Of a stretch of DNA of 64,000 nt, positions 37,800 to 49,598 are shown one piece after another. Both the position numbers and the translations under genes were made by a program. The notes beneath the pieces were generated by a model. It was given only the letters and a program-made list of their open reading frames with translations. It was not told the origin of the DNA and made no database searches. The first letter of the stretch is position 1; every line of letters starts with the position of its first letter. The stretch is from Hyalella azteca (lineage: Eukaryota > Arthropoda > Malacostraca > Amphipoda > Hyalellidae). Where the stretch lies: positions 24,694 through 88,693 of the forward strand of contig NW_025944227.1 in NCBI RefSeq assembly GCF_000764305.2, given 5' to 3'.

Positions 37800-37928
37800 G
37801 GCCAACACTTGACTTTACACCTCCAAGAGGGGTCACAAAAAGGCCTCAAATATTCACAAAGTTTTACAAAAAGGCCACGTATAACTGTAAAGAGGTTACA
37901 AAGTTCCACAAAAAGGCCACAAATGGCC
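37800..37928 (-). repeat. Short repeats in the PTER 3' UTR
   Basis: Three ~45-bp units containing ACAAAAAGGCC(A/T) (plus strand) begin directly after the PTER stop codon. Confidence 0.7.
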
Positions 37929-37931
37929 CCA

Positions 37932-40900
37932 TTACTTAGAGAATGTGAGCCATTGCTGCGGGTTTGTGGTGAGGAAAGCCGACACGACGTCTGGAGCCAA
38001 ACCTCGCGAGATCATCTTGGGCACAACATTCTCGAAGATGTGGCAGAATCCGTGCCCGCCGTACTCAGTCTACAAAAATTAATGAGTTTACATTTTTAAA
38101 CACTCAGGTATTAACTACCGGTACTAACAAATGCTAGTCCAAGAAAATTGATTATTAGAAGTAGGTTGTTAGAATCCATGAAAGAACAAAGAGAATGAGG
38201 TTTTCTGTTCATCAATGACGCTTTCAATAAAATCGGAAGTAAAATATAGAAATGTGCAATGTAAAACTTTCAAACAACATGATATCTAGAAACATTTGTC
38301 GACCAGAAATACAGTGACATATATTAAAAATATAAAGTTGATTAAGACAATACAATACCAGTCAGTTTCTCGAGTGGATGTCATCATAGATGAGAATTTA
38401 GATTAAATCTAACTATCCAGGAGTAGAAAACATTTGACAATACCGTCATACCAGTCTGTTGCGGATGTAGATGTCATTACAGCTGAGAATTAAAAATAAA
38501 TCTAACTAATTCAGCAGTAGAAAACATTTGACAATACCGTCATACATCTGTTGCGGGGTGGATGTCATCACAGCTGAGAATTAACAATAAATCTATCTAC
38601 TCAGTAGCAGAAAACATTTGACAACACGTCATACCAGTCTGTTGCGGGGGTAGATATTATCACAGCTAAGAATTAACAATAAATCTAAACTATATTATCA
38701 CAGCTAAAAATTAACAATAAATCCAACTATTCAGTAGCAGAAAACATTTGACAACGTCATACCAGTCTATCGCGGGCATATATGTCATCACAGCTGAGAA
38801 TTAACAATAAATCTATCTACTCAGGAGTTGAAAACATGTCATCACAGCTGAGAATCATCAATAAACCCAAGTATTCAGTAGCAGAAAACACTTGACACTA
38901 CGTCATACCAGTCTGTTGCGGGTATGGATGTCGTGAGATATAAGGATTCGGTCGGCATAGCCGCACTCGACGAGGTGCTTGATGCGCGCGATGCGCTGAG
39001 CATCAGACGGCATGTCGACGGCCGCGTTGAGCTGATAGTGCGATGTCTCCAGCCCGAACAGGTCGTACTCCAGGTAGCTGCCCAAGGCTGCCAGCTCTGC
39101 TAGACCCTCCATGGTGTGGATCGTACCTGTATGCCATCCAAATGATATTAAAAAAGACTAAGTTCGAGACTCAATAGAACTGAATTCGATTATAATAAAA
39201 GTAAAAAAAGTAGGATTTATTGATTTATTCTGGCATTCCTGTTATACATGTGCACAATGCAAAGTTACACATGAAAGTAAAACTGAGAAATTATGTCTGT
39301 CACATAATAATTGATGAAGCGTTTTCACATGTTTATCACACGAATGTCAAAAAGTAAATTAGAATCTTGACTGGGAAAAAGCAAGAAAACGCACAAATGA
39401 CAGCTCGGCCTTATATAATAAGCCGAGTGTGTGCCAGAAATCTTTAGTCTTAGATTGTGTTCTCATCCTTAGATCGTGTTCTCATCCATAGATTGTGTCT
39501 ATGTAATAATTGGCAGGACGCCCACATAAAAGGCTCAGTAACTTCACAGGTTTTTATGTCTTATATTGTCTCATAAAATTTTAAGTAATTTAGCAACCAT
39601 AAATAGTAGTACCAAACATTTTCCCTAACTATGATGCAGAGTTCAAACGGCAGGAAATATGGCACAGCTCACGGTCCAAATGCGCCATGACGGCATGCCG
39701 AATGTCGCCTCCCGCCTCGGCATACACGCGCAATATCTCGGCAGGGGCGTCATGGTGGCGCCCAGGGTGGAACATGACAGGGGCACCTGTCTGCTCCTGT
39801 GTTATGCCTGCCGCTCTGATGCTCCGACGCTCAAAATCTGGAAGAAATATGGCGGAGTTATTATTAGACTCGGTCAGTGGCAGACTGTCTCGTCAAATGA
39901 TTGTCCCACTGGATGTAGTCTGTGGCAGATTGTCTCATCAAATGCAGTCTGTCACTAACTTTATATCGGAAGCAGTCGGTCAATGATTGTTCCATCTGAT
40001 ATAGTCCGTCACTAAATTTCAATACACAATAATTCCGATAATTTTTAACTAGGACAAAGCCTGCACAACTCAGCATGCTAAGCACACAGAAAACTGTTGG
40101 CATAGGAGCACAGCTTTAACTGTGATGGGCTACAAACTACCTATTAAAAAAAAAAACACATCAACAAGCAAAACCTGCACGTCTCAGTTAGCTAAGTTGC
40201 TGGCATAGGTGGTAAAGTTTTACCTGTGATGGGCCAGGAGCTGCCAATTTCCCCAATAATGCCACAGCGGATGGTTGGGTCCTCATCACAACCCTGGGTT
40301 ACCTCCTTCAGGATTACTTCACACAATTGTTCTGTGCTCATTGCTAGCACTGAACTGGGCAGACTTGGTGACACATAGAAACCTGAGACATTAATTTCAT
40401 TTGAACTCTCGGGGAATGTTGATACCATAATAGATAAGTGATGTGAACATTTAAATTCATGATGCATAATGAATGTCCATAATTCTTGAGGAAAGAATGT
40501 AATATTTTAATCATGGCAACAATATGACATTTGTGTGGTTACTGGTTAGAATAGTAACATGAAATGCATCCATCAGCGAAAGACTTCTCCAAAATGCTAA
40601 CAATTTTCTTAAAAGAGAATTACTCTCAACAAAGCTACCTACTCCTTTCTAGATGTTAAAATGTCAAAATAAAATATTTCATTGATTTTCAAAAATTTGA
40701 AAAGAAAGTATGTACTTACCTATATGAAATAGCAGCAAAATTAAGGATTCAAACTGAATAAGTACATATTACTTAGATATATCAATAAAGAAAGCTCATC
40801 AAGTAATCTAGAACTAGAATAACCTGTGCCAGCAATGATGTTGACATCTGTTGCCTTCATGAGCCTTTTACATGCCAGCAAATTTCTTTCAATTCCAGTG

Positions 40901-43111
40901 ATTGTATTCTCAACAATTGTGCCACCCCCAGCCTTCTTGAAGAGCTTGAACTCGTCTTCCACCATGCGCTCCACCTCATCTCCGCTGTATTTGATGTTTT
41001 TCTTGTGGCTGTAACTGCACATCATGAAGGTATGAAAGTCATCTTTAGAATTATTCAAATGAATAAATCACAGCCTGTTTAACTTAAGACCCAGATACTA
41101 TTTTTTTAATAGAAGAGAAAATAGTGCGCAACTATAGCTTTCTTGAGGAATATATTAGTTTGGAAATAAAAATCCTTAAGCTGGAAGTTAATGTATTTAG
41201 TTTTGATATAAGTTTTCACTTCACACTTCTAATTCTGAATTTGTTAAATAGGTACCAAATTATGTTGAATGAAGTAAAATATAAAGATGACCAAATTGCA
41301 GTGATGCATGCATTTATTCACTTTTAAGATTTCTCCCATCAACTGTTGAGAATTTGGGCAAATTTGAAATTGCTGAAGTTGAAATTCAGCTTGCTGGACC
41401 AGACAGCAAGTCTTGGCTGATGGCATCTGACAGTGATTATTAAAGCAACTATTTTTTACCTTTAATTGGAAGGCAATTTATAACCACAAAGCACACATGG
41501 ACCCAATGCCTCGTAAACCAAATAAGTCATTAACCTGTGTTAATGATGATAATTATTCACATGCACAGCGCACAATGAGTGCAATTCCTGCACACATTCC
41601 TCGACAGTGAGGGATGACCATTTACTTTGTATAAGAACAAACTAAACTAGTAATCTCAATGTATTTTAATGAGACAGGTAACTGCATTGGTGTGTTTATT
41701 CTTTTTATTATTAAAATGAGGGGGAAGTATTTTTACCATATGACAACTTAATGACAACTGTAATAATGTAAATTATTAACAGACAATATACGTATACCGT
41801 AATCAAGATCCCAAGAGAGGACACATTCAATCAATCCACATGTAGGAATTTCAATGAAAATCAGAGTAAGAATTCAATATTCATGATATTAATTAAGCAC
41901 ATATATGCTCAATTTCTTTTAACACCAATTTTTTTCATTCAAACAGAATTGTTCTATAATTATCAATTTTTTTTGCAAACATGCACCTGTGTGGACTTAT
42001 ACCTTTCCACTTGATCCAATGTTATTTCATTGAGTGATTTTGTTGAATATTAGATCAGCAACCACTAACGGGTTTTGTCGTATCCACCCAATGTTGGGAA
42101 GCGTGAAGTCGCACTCCGTCTTAGGCCCAGCTTCGCAGGAACAAGCCGCTGGCTCCACAAATCCAAATCCAAAGTTGACGCTTATGTGTTCATGGGGCAA
42201 AATCTGGCCAAGCAATGCAGGATCCACTGGGCCCATCACTTGAACATGGAATGAAATGTAGATGAGGACATGAGGTTAGCCTGGACTCTTCAATAGGGAC
42301 ATATGTAATCAGCATTAAATCAATTGAATGTTGATCTCCAAAAACCTAAATTGTGAAACATTCCAGGTTTACAGCTAAATAGGCTAAAGTTAGTTTTTGA
42401 ATACTGATGGTTACATCTAAACTTCAGGAATTGTAGGCTGAAAAAGTTTTAAGATGTATATTACCATTCAAATCTATACAGTAGCATATCTTAGAAATTG
42501 GATTTGGACATTTGTAACCTAACAGGCTAACAAGGGGTATAAAATTAACAGACCAAATTGCACCTAAAAGGGCAAAAAAATTGATTTTTTCTTTTATTTA
42601 AATGTGTTACCCTAAATTAGAATTACCCAACCCACCTTTACCAAGAAAAATCATAGTTGCTTTTTGTCTTACAAGTTACACTAATCTATATTCTATATCA
42701 GTTTCATGTTGCTAGTACTATTACCAATAAAAGTTTCATTCTTAACCCAAATATAGGCTATAAAATTTGGTTTTATCAATTTAAGATTATCATCAAATAG
42801 TTTGGAATCACTTTCAAGTTTCAACCACTTACTGCTTAGATTAGAATAGACTCTTTTTTTAACAATAACAAAATTGCACAAGTTTGGCAAAATTTTGGCA
42901 ATTTGAGTACGCACTACCTAGCCAGCTAGCCTAGTACTACCTCTAACCTCAGTAGTCAGTACCTCTGCCGCAGCCCGCACGACCCGATAGACTTGAAATA
43001 TTTTTACCTAGAAAACTAAAATCAAGTTTCGCAATACATATTATTTTTTAATGGAAACTAAAATAGTAAATTTATTATTTTACCCGTCATTGCTTTGCCT
43101 TTTGTATCCAT
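37932..43111 (-). CDS. PTER: Phosphotriesterase-related protein (PTER)
   Basis: Seven exons in transcript order: 43084-43111, 42070-42238, 40824-41014, 40224-40382, 39673-39837, 38909-39126 and 37932-38069. All phases match and give 355 aa (human about 349). The first exon (MDTKGKAMT plus one base) was chosen because its phase-1 donor completes the Val before MGPVDP. The amidohydrolase-type binuclear metal site is complete: PHEH (His25, His27), GEIG (Glu174, in place of the carbamylated Lys of bacterial phosphotriesterases), FHPG (His206), AHLD (His235) and SHDIH (Asp303). Known of the family: TIM-barrel metallohydrolase, and mammalian PTER has been reported to hydrolyse N-acetyltaurine. The substrate here is inferred. 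Intron 6 carries the repeat array at 38345-38925. Confidence 0.95.
38345..38925 (-). repeat. Array of PTER exon 6 end plus donor, about six copies
   Basis: The plus-strand motif GTCATACCAGTCTGTTGCGG plus a TAGATGTCATCACAGCTGAG-like tail recurs near 38352, 38447, 38543, 38631, 38757 and 38902. The last is the genuine boundary (minus strand CGCAACAGACTG, then GTATGACG). Units are about 90-150 bp. Most keep the GTATGAC donor, while the exon-like part decays with distance. Confidence 0.9.
39870..40015 (-). repeat. Degenerate ~50-bp repeat in PTER intron 4
   Basis: CAGACTGTCTCGTCAAATGA and GCAGATTGTCTCATCAAATG, plus a weaker third unit near 39965. Confidence 0.55.
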
Positions 43112-44470
43112 TGTGCTTATCTTTTGCAAAATTTATCGGAAATGAATGGTTATTTCATCCGTTCTTCTACAGATTTGACGAGTTACCCAATTAGTGCGGA
43201 TGTGTTGAATGTTTATTTCACATTTATATATAAATCATATTTATCACGTTTATTATCTATACAAGATCGGAATTCAATACCTTATAATTGTCAAATTCAT
43301 GATCGTTCTACCATCGAAATAAAAAATCACGACATGTAACATAAATGCTACAACCCGAAGTCTTGAAATCAATTTTTAAAGAATGATTTGGAATTGCGGA
43401 GGTCGAGCAGCAGCAGCCATTAGCGGCACAAACAGATGAAGGGCCCGGGAACAAAAGGCATGTGTTTAGAGGATGCTTATCGCATCCAGCATTTTAGCCA
43501 GTCACACTTGCTTTTGCACGAACAATCTTACCTGTCATCTTAACGCAGTAGTCCAAGCTAAATACCATTTTCTCATCTCGAAGCTACGTCTCGACCAGAT
43601 TCTAAATCTCGGAAAAGAATTGCTGGAAACGCAAGCAGATAAAGATATATCATAATAATATTAAAGCGGTTTCAGCGTTCATTAGGCCGTAGGCCTGTCC
43701 CCGAATCAAACATCGCAAAATATTCACAGCTTCTTGTGGTCTCGAACACTCAACTCACTGCTCAAATTCTGCTGTAAAATAAAAATGTTAATCTTATATC
43801 AATGTTATACTTTAATTATCTCATATATCCTAACGTGGAAAACCCTTTGTTGTCTACTGCACATCCTTCAGTATGAAATCAAATGTGATTATATCTGATT
43901 TCATTATTGTTTTAGTTTTCACTATTATTGCAATGTATTTTTTTTTCATTTTGCAGTCCCTACCCAGTCGTTCAGTGACGGAGAAACCCAGCGTAAGTAA
44001 ACATCCTACGTGAAGGAATGAATTATTTTCTCCAAATTCAAGTAATACCAGCGATATAACAACATATCATCTAAATAAATACGATTTATAATCGTTTAAT
44101 ATGTTATGTCGGTAAATTCAATAATATTGTATCCTCTTCGCATACCATACCTACAACCATTTCTGAAGAGCCAAGCAACTCATGGTACTTGACATTCTTG
44201 TAAAATTATTTTTATTAATAAAAAAAAGCACTAAAGCAGCTTTGCAATGATGACTAGAGACAAAGAAGGCCAGGCATAATTGCAGGCTTTCACTGCGGGC
44301 AGCGAAGTGCGGCGCGCGTATAAGATGTCAACGCCTATGTGTAGTTTATTTTCGTTAAATAACTTTTATGGGGTCCGATATTAACCTTATTTTTTGTAAT
44401 AACACCACTGTTTAGATTTCTATTTAAACGAAAATAAGTACACATTATCTTACTCAATAAATACACATAC
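43112..44470. other. PTER upstream region and unassigned DNA
   Basis: Holds the PTER promoter. On the plus strand 43957-43992 is a 36-base stretch bounded by a good acceptor (TTTCATTTTGCAG) and donor (GTAAGT). It could be a micro-exon of an unannotated gene, but no partner exons were found. Confidence 0.3.
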
Positions 44471-44516
44471 TTTTATTCACGAACTAAGGTTCAGGTTCTG
44501 GTGAAGACGAGTTATT

Positions 44517-44632
44517 TATTAGAAGAACTCGGCGTCTCGGCTACCGTGCGGGTGATCGCTATCTCTGGCGCACATGCCTCATTAGCGCTCGGCCGACCAT
44601 CACATGTAGAGATGCTCTGGGACTTTTCTCTA
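44517..44632 (-). CDS. Possible 3'-terminal exon of an unidentified gene
   Basis: On the minus strand an AAAG acceptor is followed by a frame reading SQSISTCDGRPSANEAC, continuing to ...SSSNK and a TAA. An AATAAA follows about 40 bases later. GC content is higher than the surroundings. No family is recognised and no upstream exon was found, so this may be chance. Confidence 0.2.
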
Positions 44633-44712
44633 TAATAAAACACAATGGCATAGTTAAAAAATGATAATTTAACTTTAGATGAGGATTTAATAATTTGGAA
44701 CGATGCACACAA

Positions 44713-45285
44713 ACCGATTGATTACAACAAAGAATTAATTTTCACTAGAAATATTGTTATATTAAGCATTCGGTTTGGTACATATGGAAATATGACCGAT
44801 TAACTGTGATATCCTGTTGTACTTGTTCAAATATTACTAAAAAATTTGGGAATTTTATACCGCGCGAAAAATTATCTCATGTTTTCTATTGGAATACATA
44901 AGTTACGAGCACAAATTATTATCCTATATGTTTTCTATTAGTATATATAATCAAATACATTAATTTGCATGCAGAGAGTAAATATAATATCAATTAATGC
45001 TGTAAGAAAATTGCTCTTAAAAAGTGCAGCCGATAAAACTTGTGTTTTTCTCTACATGGAAATAATTTATTTGTCGTAAGAACTTTACCGAAAGTTTGAT
45101 CATTTTTACCATTTTCTGTTGTTGGTCGAACTCAAAGTTCGAATCATTCGTCAAGGAGAGGCTTCATACTAATAATAGCGTTCTAATTAATTACAAGCAT
45201 TAATATTAAAGAAACAAGTCGCGAATAACCTGTTTGGTTTACCCAGAATTATTATAATAAATAGCGCCTCTAGGAATTTTGAGTC
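44713..45285. other. AT-rich, nothing recognised
   Basis: No gene, RNA or repeat signal. Confidence 0.4.
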
Positions 45286-45545
45286 GAAAGAGATTGTATC
45301 TCGAGTCAGAAGAGGTGGTATTTTGAGTCAAAAGAGGAGGTATTTTGAGTCGAAATTAAGAGGAGGAATTTTGATTCAGAAGAGGTGGTATTTTAAGTTG
45401 AAAGAGAAGGTGTTTTGAGTCAGAAGAGGTGGTATTTTGAGTCGGCAAAGGTGGTATTTTGAGTCGAAAATAATTAAGAGATGGTACCTCGATCGAGTCA
45501 GAAGAGATGGTATTGAGTCGAAAGAGTTGGTATTATAAGCCAAAA
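45286..45545 (+). repeat. ~22-bp degenerate minisatellite
   Basis: Units like GGTATTTTGAGTCGAAAGAG, about ten, with mixed AAG/CAG variants. Confidence 0.8.
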
Positions 45546-46161
45546 TTAGTCTTATTTTTTTATCAAAAGCTGCGCAATTTTGATTTAAACGAGCAATGAG
45601 CGTACGAGTTAGTGTTTTTTCGACGAGAGTATGAAGAAGTTAATTCATTAATTACCTTACAATTTTAATGTGCTTCCGCGAGTGGTGGAAACAACGTATT
45701 TTTCCATGAAGTATGTGTAAATTAAGGTCTTTAGTAGTCGATCTATTGGAAAAGATTATCAAAGATTATCAACATTTCTAATCAAGCAATAGAGTAAATC
45801 TATATAGTATGTCAATACCTACATCATCGTTTATATATACTAGCTAACATGTACTATGGGTAAAATATGTCTATGTATTTCACATAGATATAAAAATCGC
45901 CGCCAGCTGTATATATATAGTGAGGAAAGTTGTGATGTCTTCCATTATATGTTCATTGATATATACGGGTCTTCTATAGAACATGATTGCATGGCATATT
46001 CATTATGTTCGATCATTTATGAATCTTGTAGAACATGATTGCTATGGCCATCCTGTTCAATCATATATCTTAATCTAGACCATATAGTATATCGTTTAGT
46101 AGTATATTTATTATAGTATATATTATATTATATATTTAGTATTATATAGATTAATTGGTAT

Positions 46162-46378
46162 AGTCATCATGTTCACTCATATATATACGATTCTTCTAAA
46201 ACATGATCGGTATGTAGACATAATATTCAATGATAAAAGTCTTCTCGAACATGACTGGTATAGCCATCATGTTCACTCATATATATACGATTCTTCTAAA
46301 ACATGATCGGTATGTAGACATAATATTCAATGATAAAAGTCTTCTCGAACATGACTGGTATAGCCATCATGTTCACTC
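46162..46378 (+). repeat. 100-bp tandem duplication
   Basis: The block containing CATCATGTTCACTCATATAT and ending in a TCGAACATGACTGGTATAG stretch is repeated with an exact 100-bp period and almost no differences. Weaker relatives continue on both sides (45950-46410). Confidence 0.9.
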
Positions 46379-46479
46379 ATGTATGTCTTCTAGCATATGA
46401 CTGACATGGCTCTTCGAGAATAAGTTGTTCTTGGAAATTCGGCGACTGAGATTCAATTGGCATGCAATATTTGATTGCA

Positions 46480-46790
46480 CTTCATGAACGATTGCCCGCG
46501 TTTTGTTGTGATGTTGTCAGAGCGTCGCACGGTCTCATGCGATTTAAAGAACACTCCGAGAAGCTCGTGAAATCTATTAAAACCTCTCGAATGATCGATA
46601 AAGTTCGGAAAGCGTCCGCGATTGGTGGCAAGGGCGGAGCCCAGAGTGCGGAACGGACATCGCATGGGCGGAGAGCAGCACTGCGGATCATCCAATGAAG
46701 CAGCGCTGCGGTCCGCATTTTTGATCGCCGGCGTCCGCATTGTCAACGAGCAACGGAAGCATGCGGACCGACGGATGGAATCAACCATAA
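46480..46790. other. GC-rich island of unknown role
   Basis: Base composition differs from the AT-rich surroundings (many CG dinucleotides). It is partly open on both strands, but neither frame resembles a known protein. It could be a repeat fragment or regulatory DNA. Confidence 0.3.
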
Positions 46791-47035
46791 CCGGCTTTGC
46801 GGTTATGGTTGCCTTTTTTGTTATTTTTATTTATTTATTTTATTTACTTTTATTTGTTTTAAGTTACCCTGCGTCGGTTCCTTTGATATTTAGGTTGCCG
46901 GAGTGCATGAAAGGTTTACTCAATGTAATTCAGGGATAAAACATGTATTGCGTCAAGTTTTTGAATAATAAATAATTGTAAAAAACACCGGTAAGTGCCA
47001 AAAGAACTGCGGGATAAACAGCCGTTAATTTTACT

Positions 47036-47340
47036 TAAAGCTGTGAAAACAGCTGTGAATGTCAAGCAACGCTGTAAAAACAGCTGTGAATGTCAAGCAA
47101 CGCTGTAAAAACAGCTGTGAATGTCATGCACCGCTGTGAAAACAGCTGTGAATGTCATGCACCACTGTGAAAACAGCTGTGAATGTCATGCACCACTGTG
47201 AAAACAGCTGTGAATGTCATGCACCGCTGTGAAAACAGCTGTGAATGTCATGCACCGCTGTGAAAACAGCTGTGAATGTCATGCACCGCTGTGAAAACAG
47301 CTGTAAATATCAAGCGCCGCTGTGAAAACTGCCGTTAATG
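47036..47340 (+). repeat. 31-bp minisatellite of hairpin units, about nine copies
   Basis: Each unit has GCTGTGAAAACAGC (5-bp stem, GAAA loop) followed by TGTGAATGTCATGCACC. CAGCTG E-boxes recur once per unit. It lies 2.3 kb upstream of the FoxQ2-like gene. Confidence 0.92.
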
Positions 47341-49130
47341 CCCTGTACTGCAGCATAAGCAGCGTATATGCATGCTACAAAAGAATATTGATCGGCAGTT
47401 GAAATGAGCGTTCATTATAATGGCTCGTCAAGCAATCAGTTCAATTAAATCAGTATTTTGTTTACGACGATGTGCAATTAATTGAATTACTTATCGAGTC
47501 CAACATTCCGAATATTAAGTAGGACGACATTATTTGAAGAACGACCAAAGAACAAAGAACGCATAGATAAATATACCACATGAGATCCGTACGATAATTA
47601 GCAATCGCGTTTTTTATTTAACATTAATTCGGCATTTATAACAGCTACCCTTCACAAAAAAACATGCATTTGATGAATGAATGGTTTAATAAATGCAGGG
47701 TTGGTAAATGAGCTTATAGCTAACGTTTGCTTGGATGTGGTGTGATATATGATACATGTTGATATGATGCGAATAGTGATATTGCCTATCACCACACATA
47801 ACCTTGCACGCAATGTGATATTTCAAAAAATTATTAGATTTAAGCAAATACGATGAATGGATTCTGCCAAAATTATACCGTTGCATCTGTAGTTATCATG
47901 GTAATAGTGTAGCAATGATTACAAGTTACTTTTTTGATAGAAAAAACATATGAATCCTATACTTTTCTACTAACTATAGCACTGCAGGAAGAACCGAAAA
48001 CAATAAATGATGAACTTTGTACAAATATTGATGCACTTTTTGTTCTTAATCAGGCGATCCAGACTCACTCTGAGGCGCATATCTGAAGTGCAAAATGCGT
48101 CATTTTTGGATAGTACGACCCACCCATTTCTTTGTGTGTGAACAACAATAACTGAAATGTGGCACCCAATCACCGTAGACTAATGGGCACTCAGGACGCG
48201 ATACTGTCTGCCGAAAAACACATAAAGTTGAAATAACGTTAGTTCACCACAATCAACTCCTGTTCAACGATGTGTCAAGAGAAAAACTTTTAGTCATCTT
48301 TCTTTCAACAGAAGCAATTATCAATCATCGTTGTTCCAACAAATCAATCAATTAATAATCGTAATAATAATAATAATCATCAACGATATTTAACAAAATC
48401 AACTAATAATCAACGATGTATCAGTAAAATCAACGTTTTTCAACATCATTTGTCTTTGGGATAAGAATAATACGGTCATTAGAATTATTTTATTATTTGA
48501 TTCCAAGAAATATTTTATTATGATTATTATTTCTTATCTATTTAATATTTGTTAGCTGTTAAATAATATTTACATTGCATTTAAACTATATAAATATAAT
48601 TAAAATTTCGGTGTAGTTATAAGATCGAGGTATAAACAGAGTAATCAAATATATATGTCATCAGAAATACAAGGCAAATAAGATAAATGATACATATATT
48701 TATTAACATCGAATCGAGTGATTACATCGAATAATAAAAAAATTTCATGAAATAAAGCTCGATATATGAAGCTCTTCGATTTTCGTGCGCTTTCCATAAA
48801 CAAATTTCCAGACGAATTATAATTTTATGGATTTAAAATATAAAATTTACTTTAATACGTTCAAGAATAATTCTAAACTCAATTGATTTTGTTTATGCGG
48901 TGTAGTTGAATAATATTGATAAGTTTTGGAATTAGGAGGTAATGATTACTAAAGCATGGCAGAAAGTTATTGCCTCTGTGATTGCATTACCATGGGACTA
49001 AATAGTTGCGGTAAATCATGAAGTATATAATTACTTACGGTAAATCATGAACAATATAATGACCAGCATAAGTGAACATAGAAAAGTCTGTCAAAGTCAG
49101 AACCTCAAGCGTCGCAGGGATTTGTCGCTA
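47341..49130. other. AT-rich upstream region of the forkhead gene
   Basis: No gene recognised. Short ATCAACGAT(A/G)T-type motifs repeat at 48240-48440. Confidence 0.4.
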
Positions 49131-49189
49131 GCCACTCAGTCACAATATTTGGAAAATGGTGGCCCACGAGACCAAAACACTGCTCAAAC

Positions 49190-49580
49190 AAGTGGCTTCT
49201 GATTGGTCTAGAGCAATCAATGTTTACACCAACAACTATTCCATTGGTGGCAGCCAGTAATCCAATCAGAAGGGCGGTGCGATTCCAGCATTCTTTCCAG
49301 TAGCAGGCAGCGATCCAGCGCGGTTCTGGAAAGGTAGGAGGAGCCTTGTTCAGCTCATTTGGGTCGTGAAAAGTGGTGCGCCTGACACATCTTCATCACA
49401 GGCACGCCAGTCTTGTTCTTGTGAACGTCGTCTGTCCAGCTGGATAAACGCGAGGCTTGGTCTTGTGAACGTCGCCTGCCCAATAAGTGCATGTTGTGTT
49501 CAAGTGAACGACCTTTGCCTAACTTGATAAACGCGATTCGGGTTTTTGTGAACGTGGCTTGATAAATCACGAGGTATAGA
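49190..49580 (+). promoter_or_regulatory. Probable promoter and 5' UTR of the forkhead gene
   Basis: CCAAT-type boxes (TGATTGGTC near 49201, CCATTGGTGG near 49241) and a forkhead consensus TGTTTAC near 49219 lie 360-400 bases before the ATG. The 5' UTR (about 49409-49575) contains three to four degenerate units of TTGTGAACGTCG with TTGATAAACGCGA. Confidence 0.4.
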
Positions 49581-49598
49581 AACGTCTTGGCCAACGTA

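Noticed and set aside
46453..46939. Overlapping open frames in the GC-rich island
   Set aside because: Both strands are open because of composition. Neither has recognisable domains or splice context.
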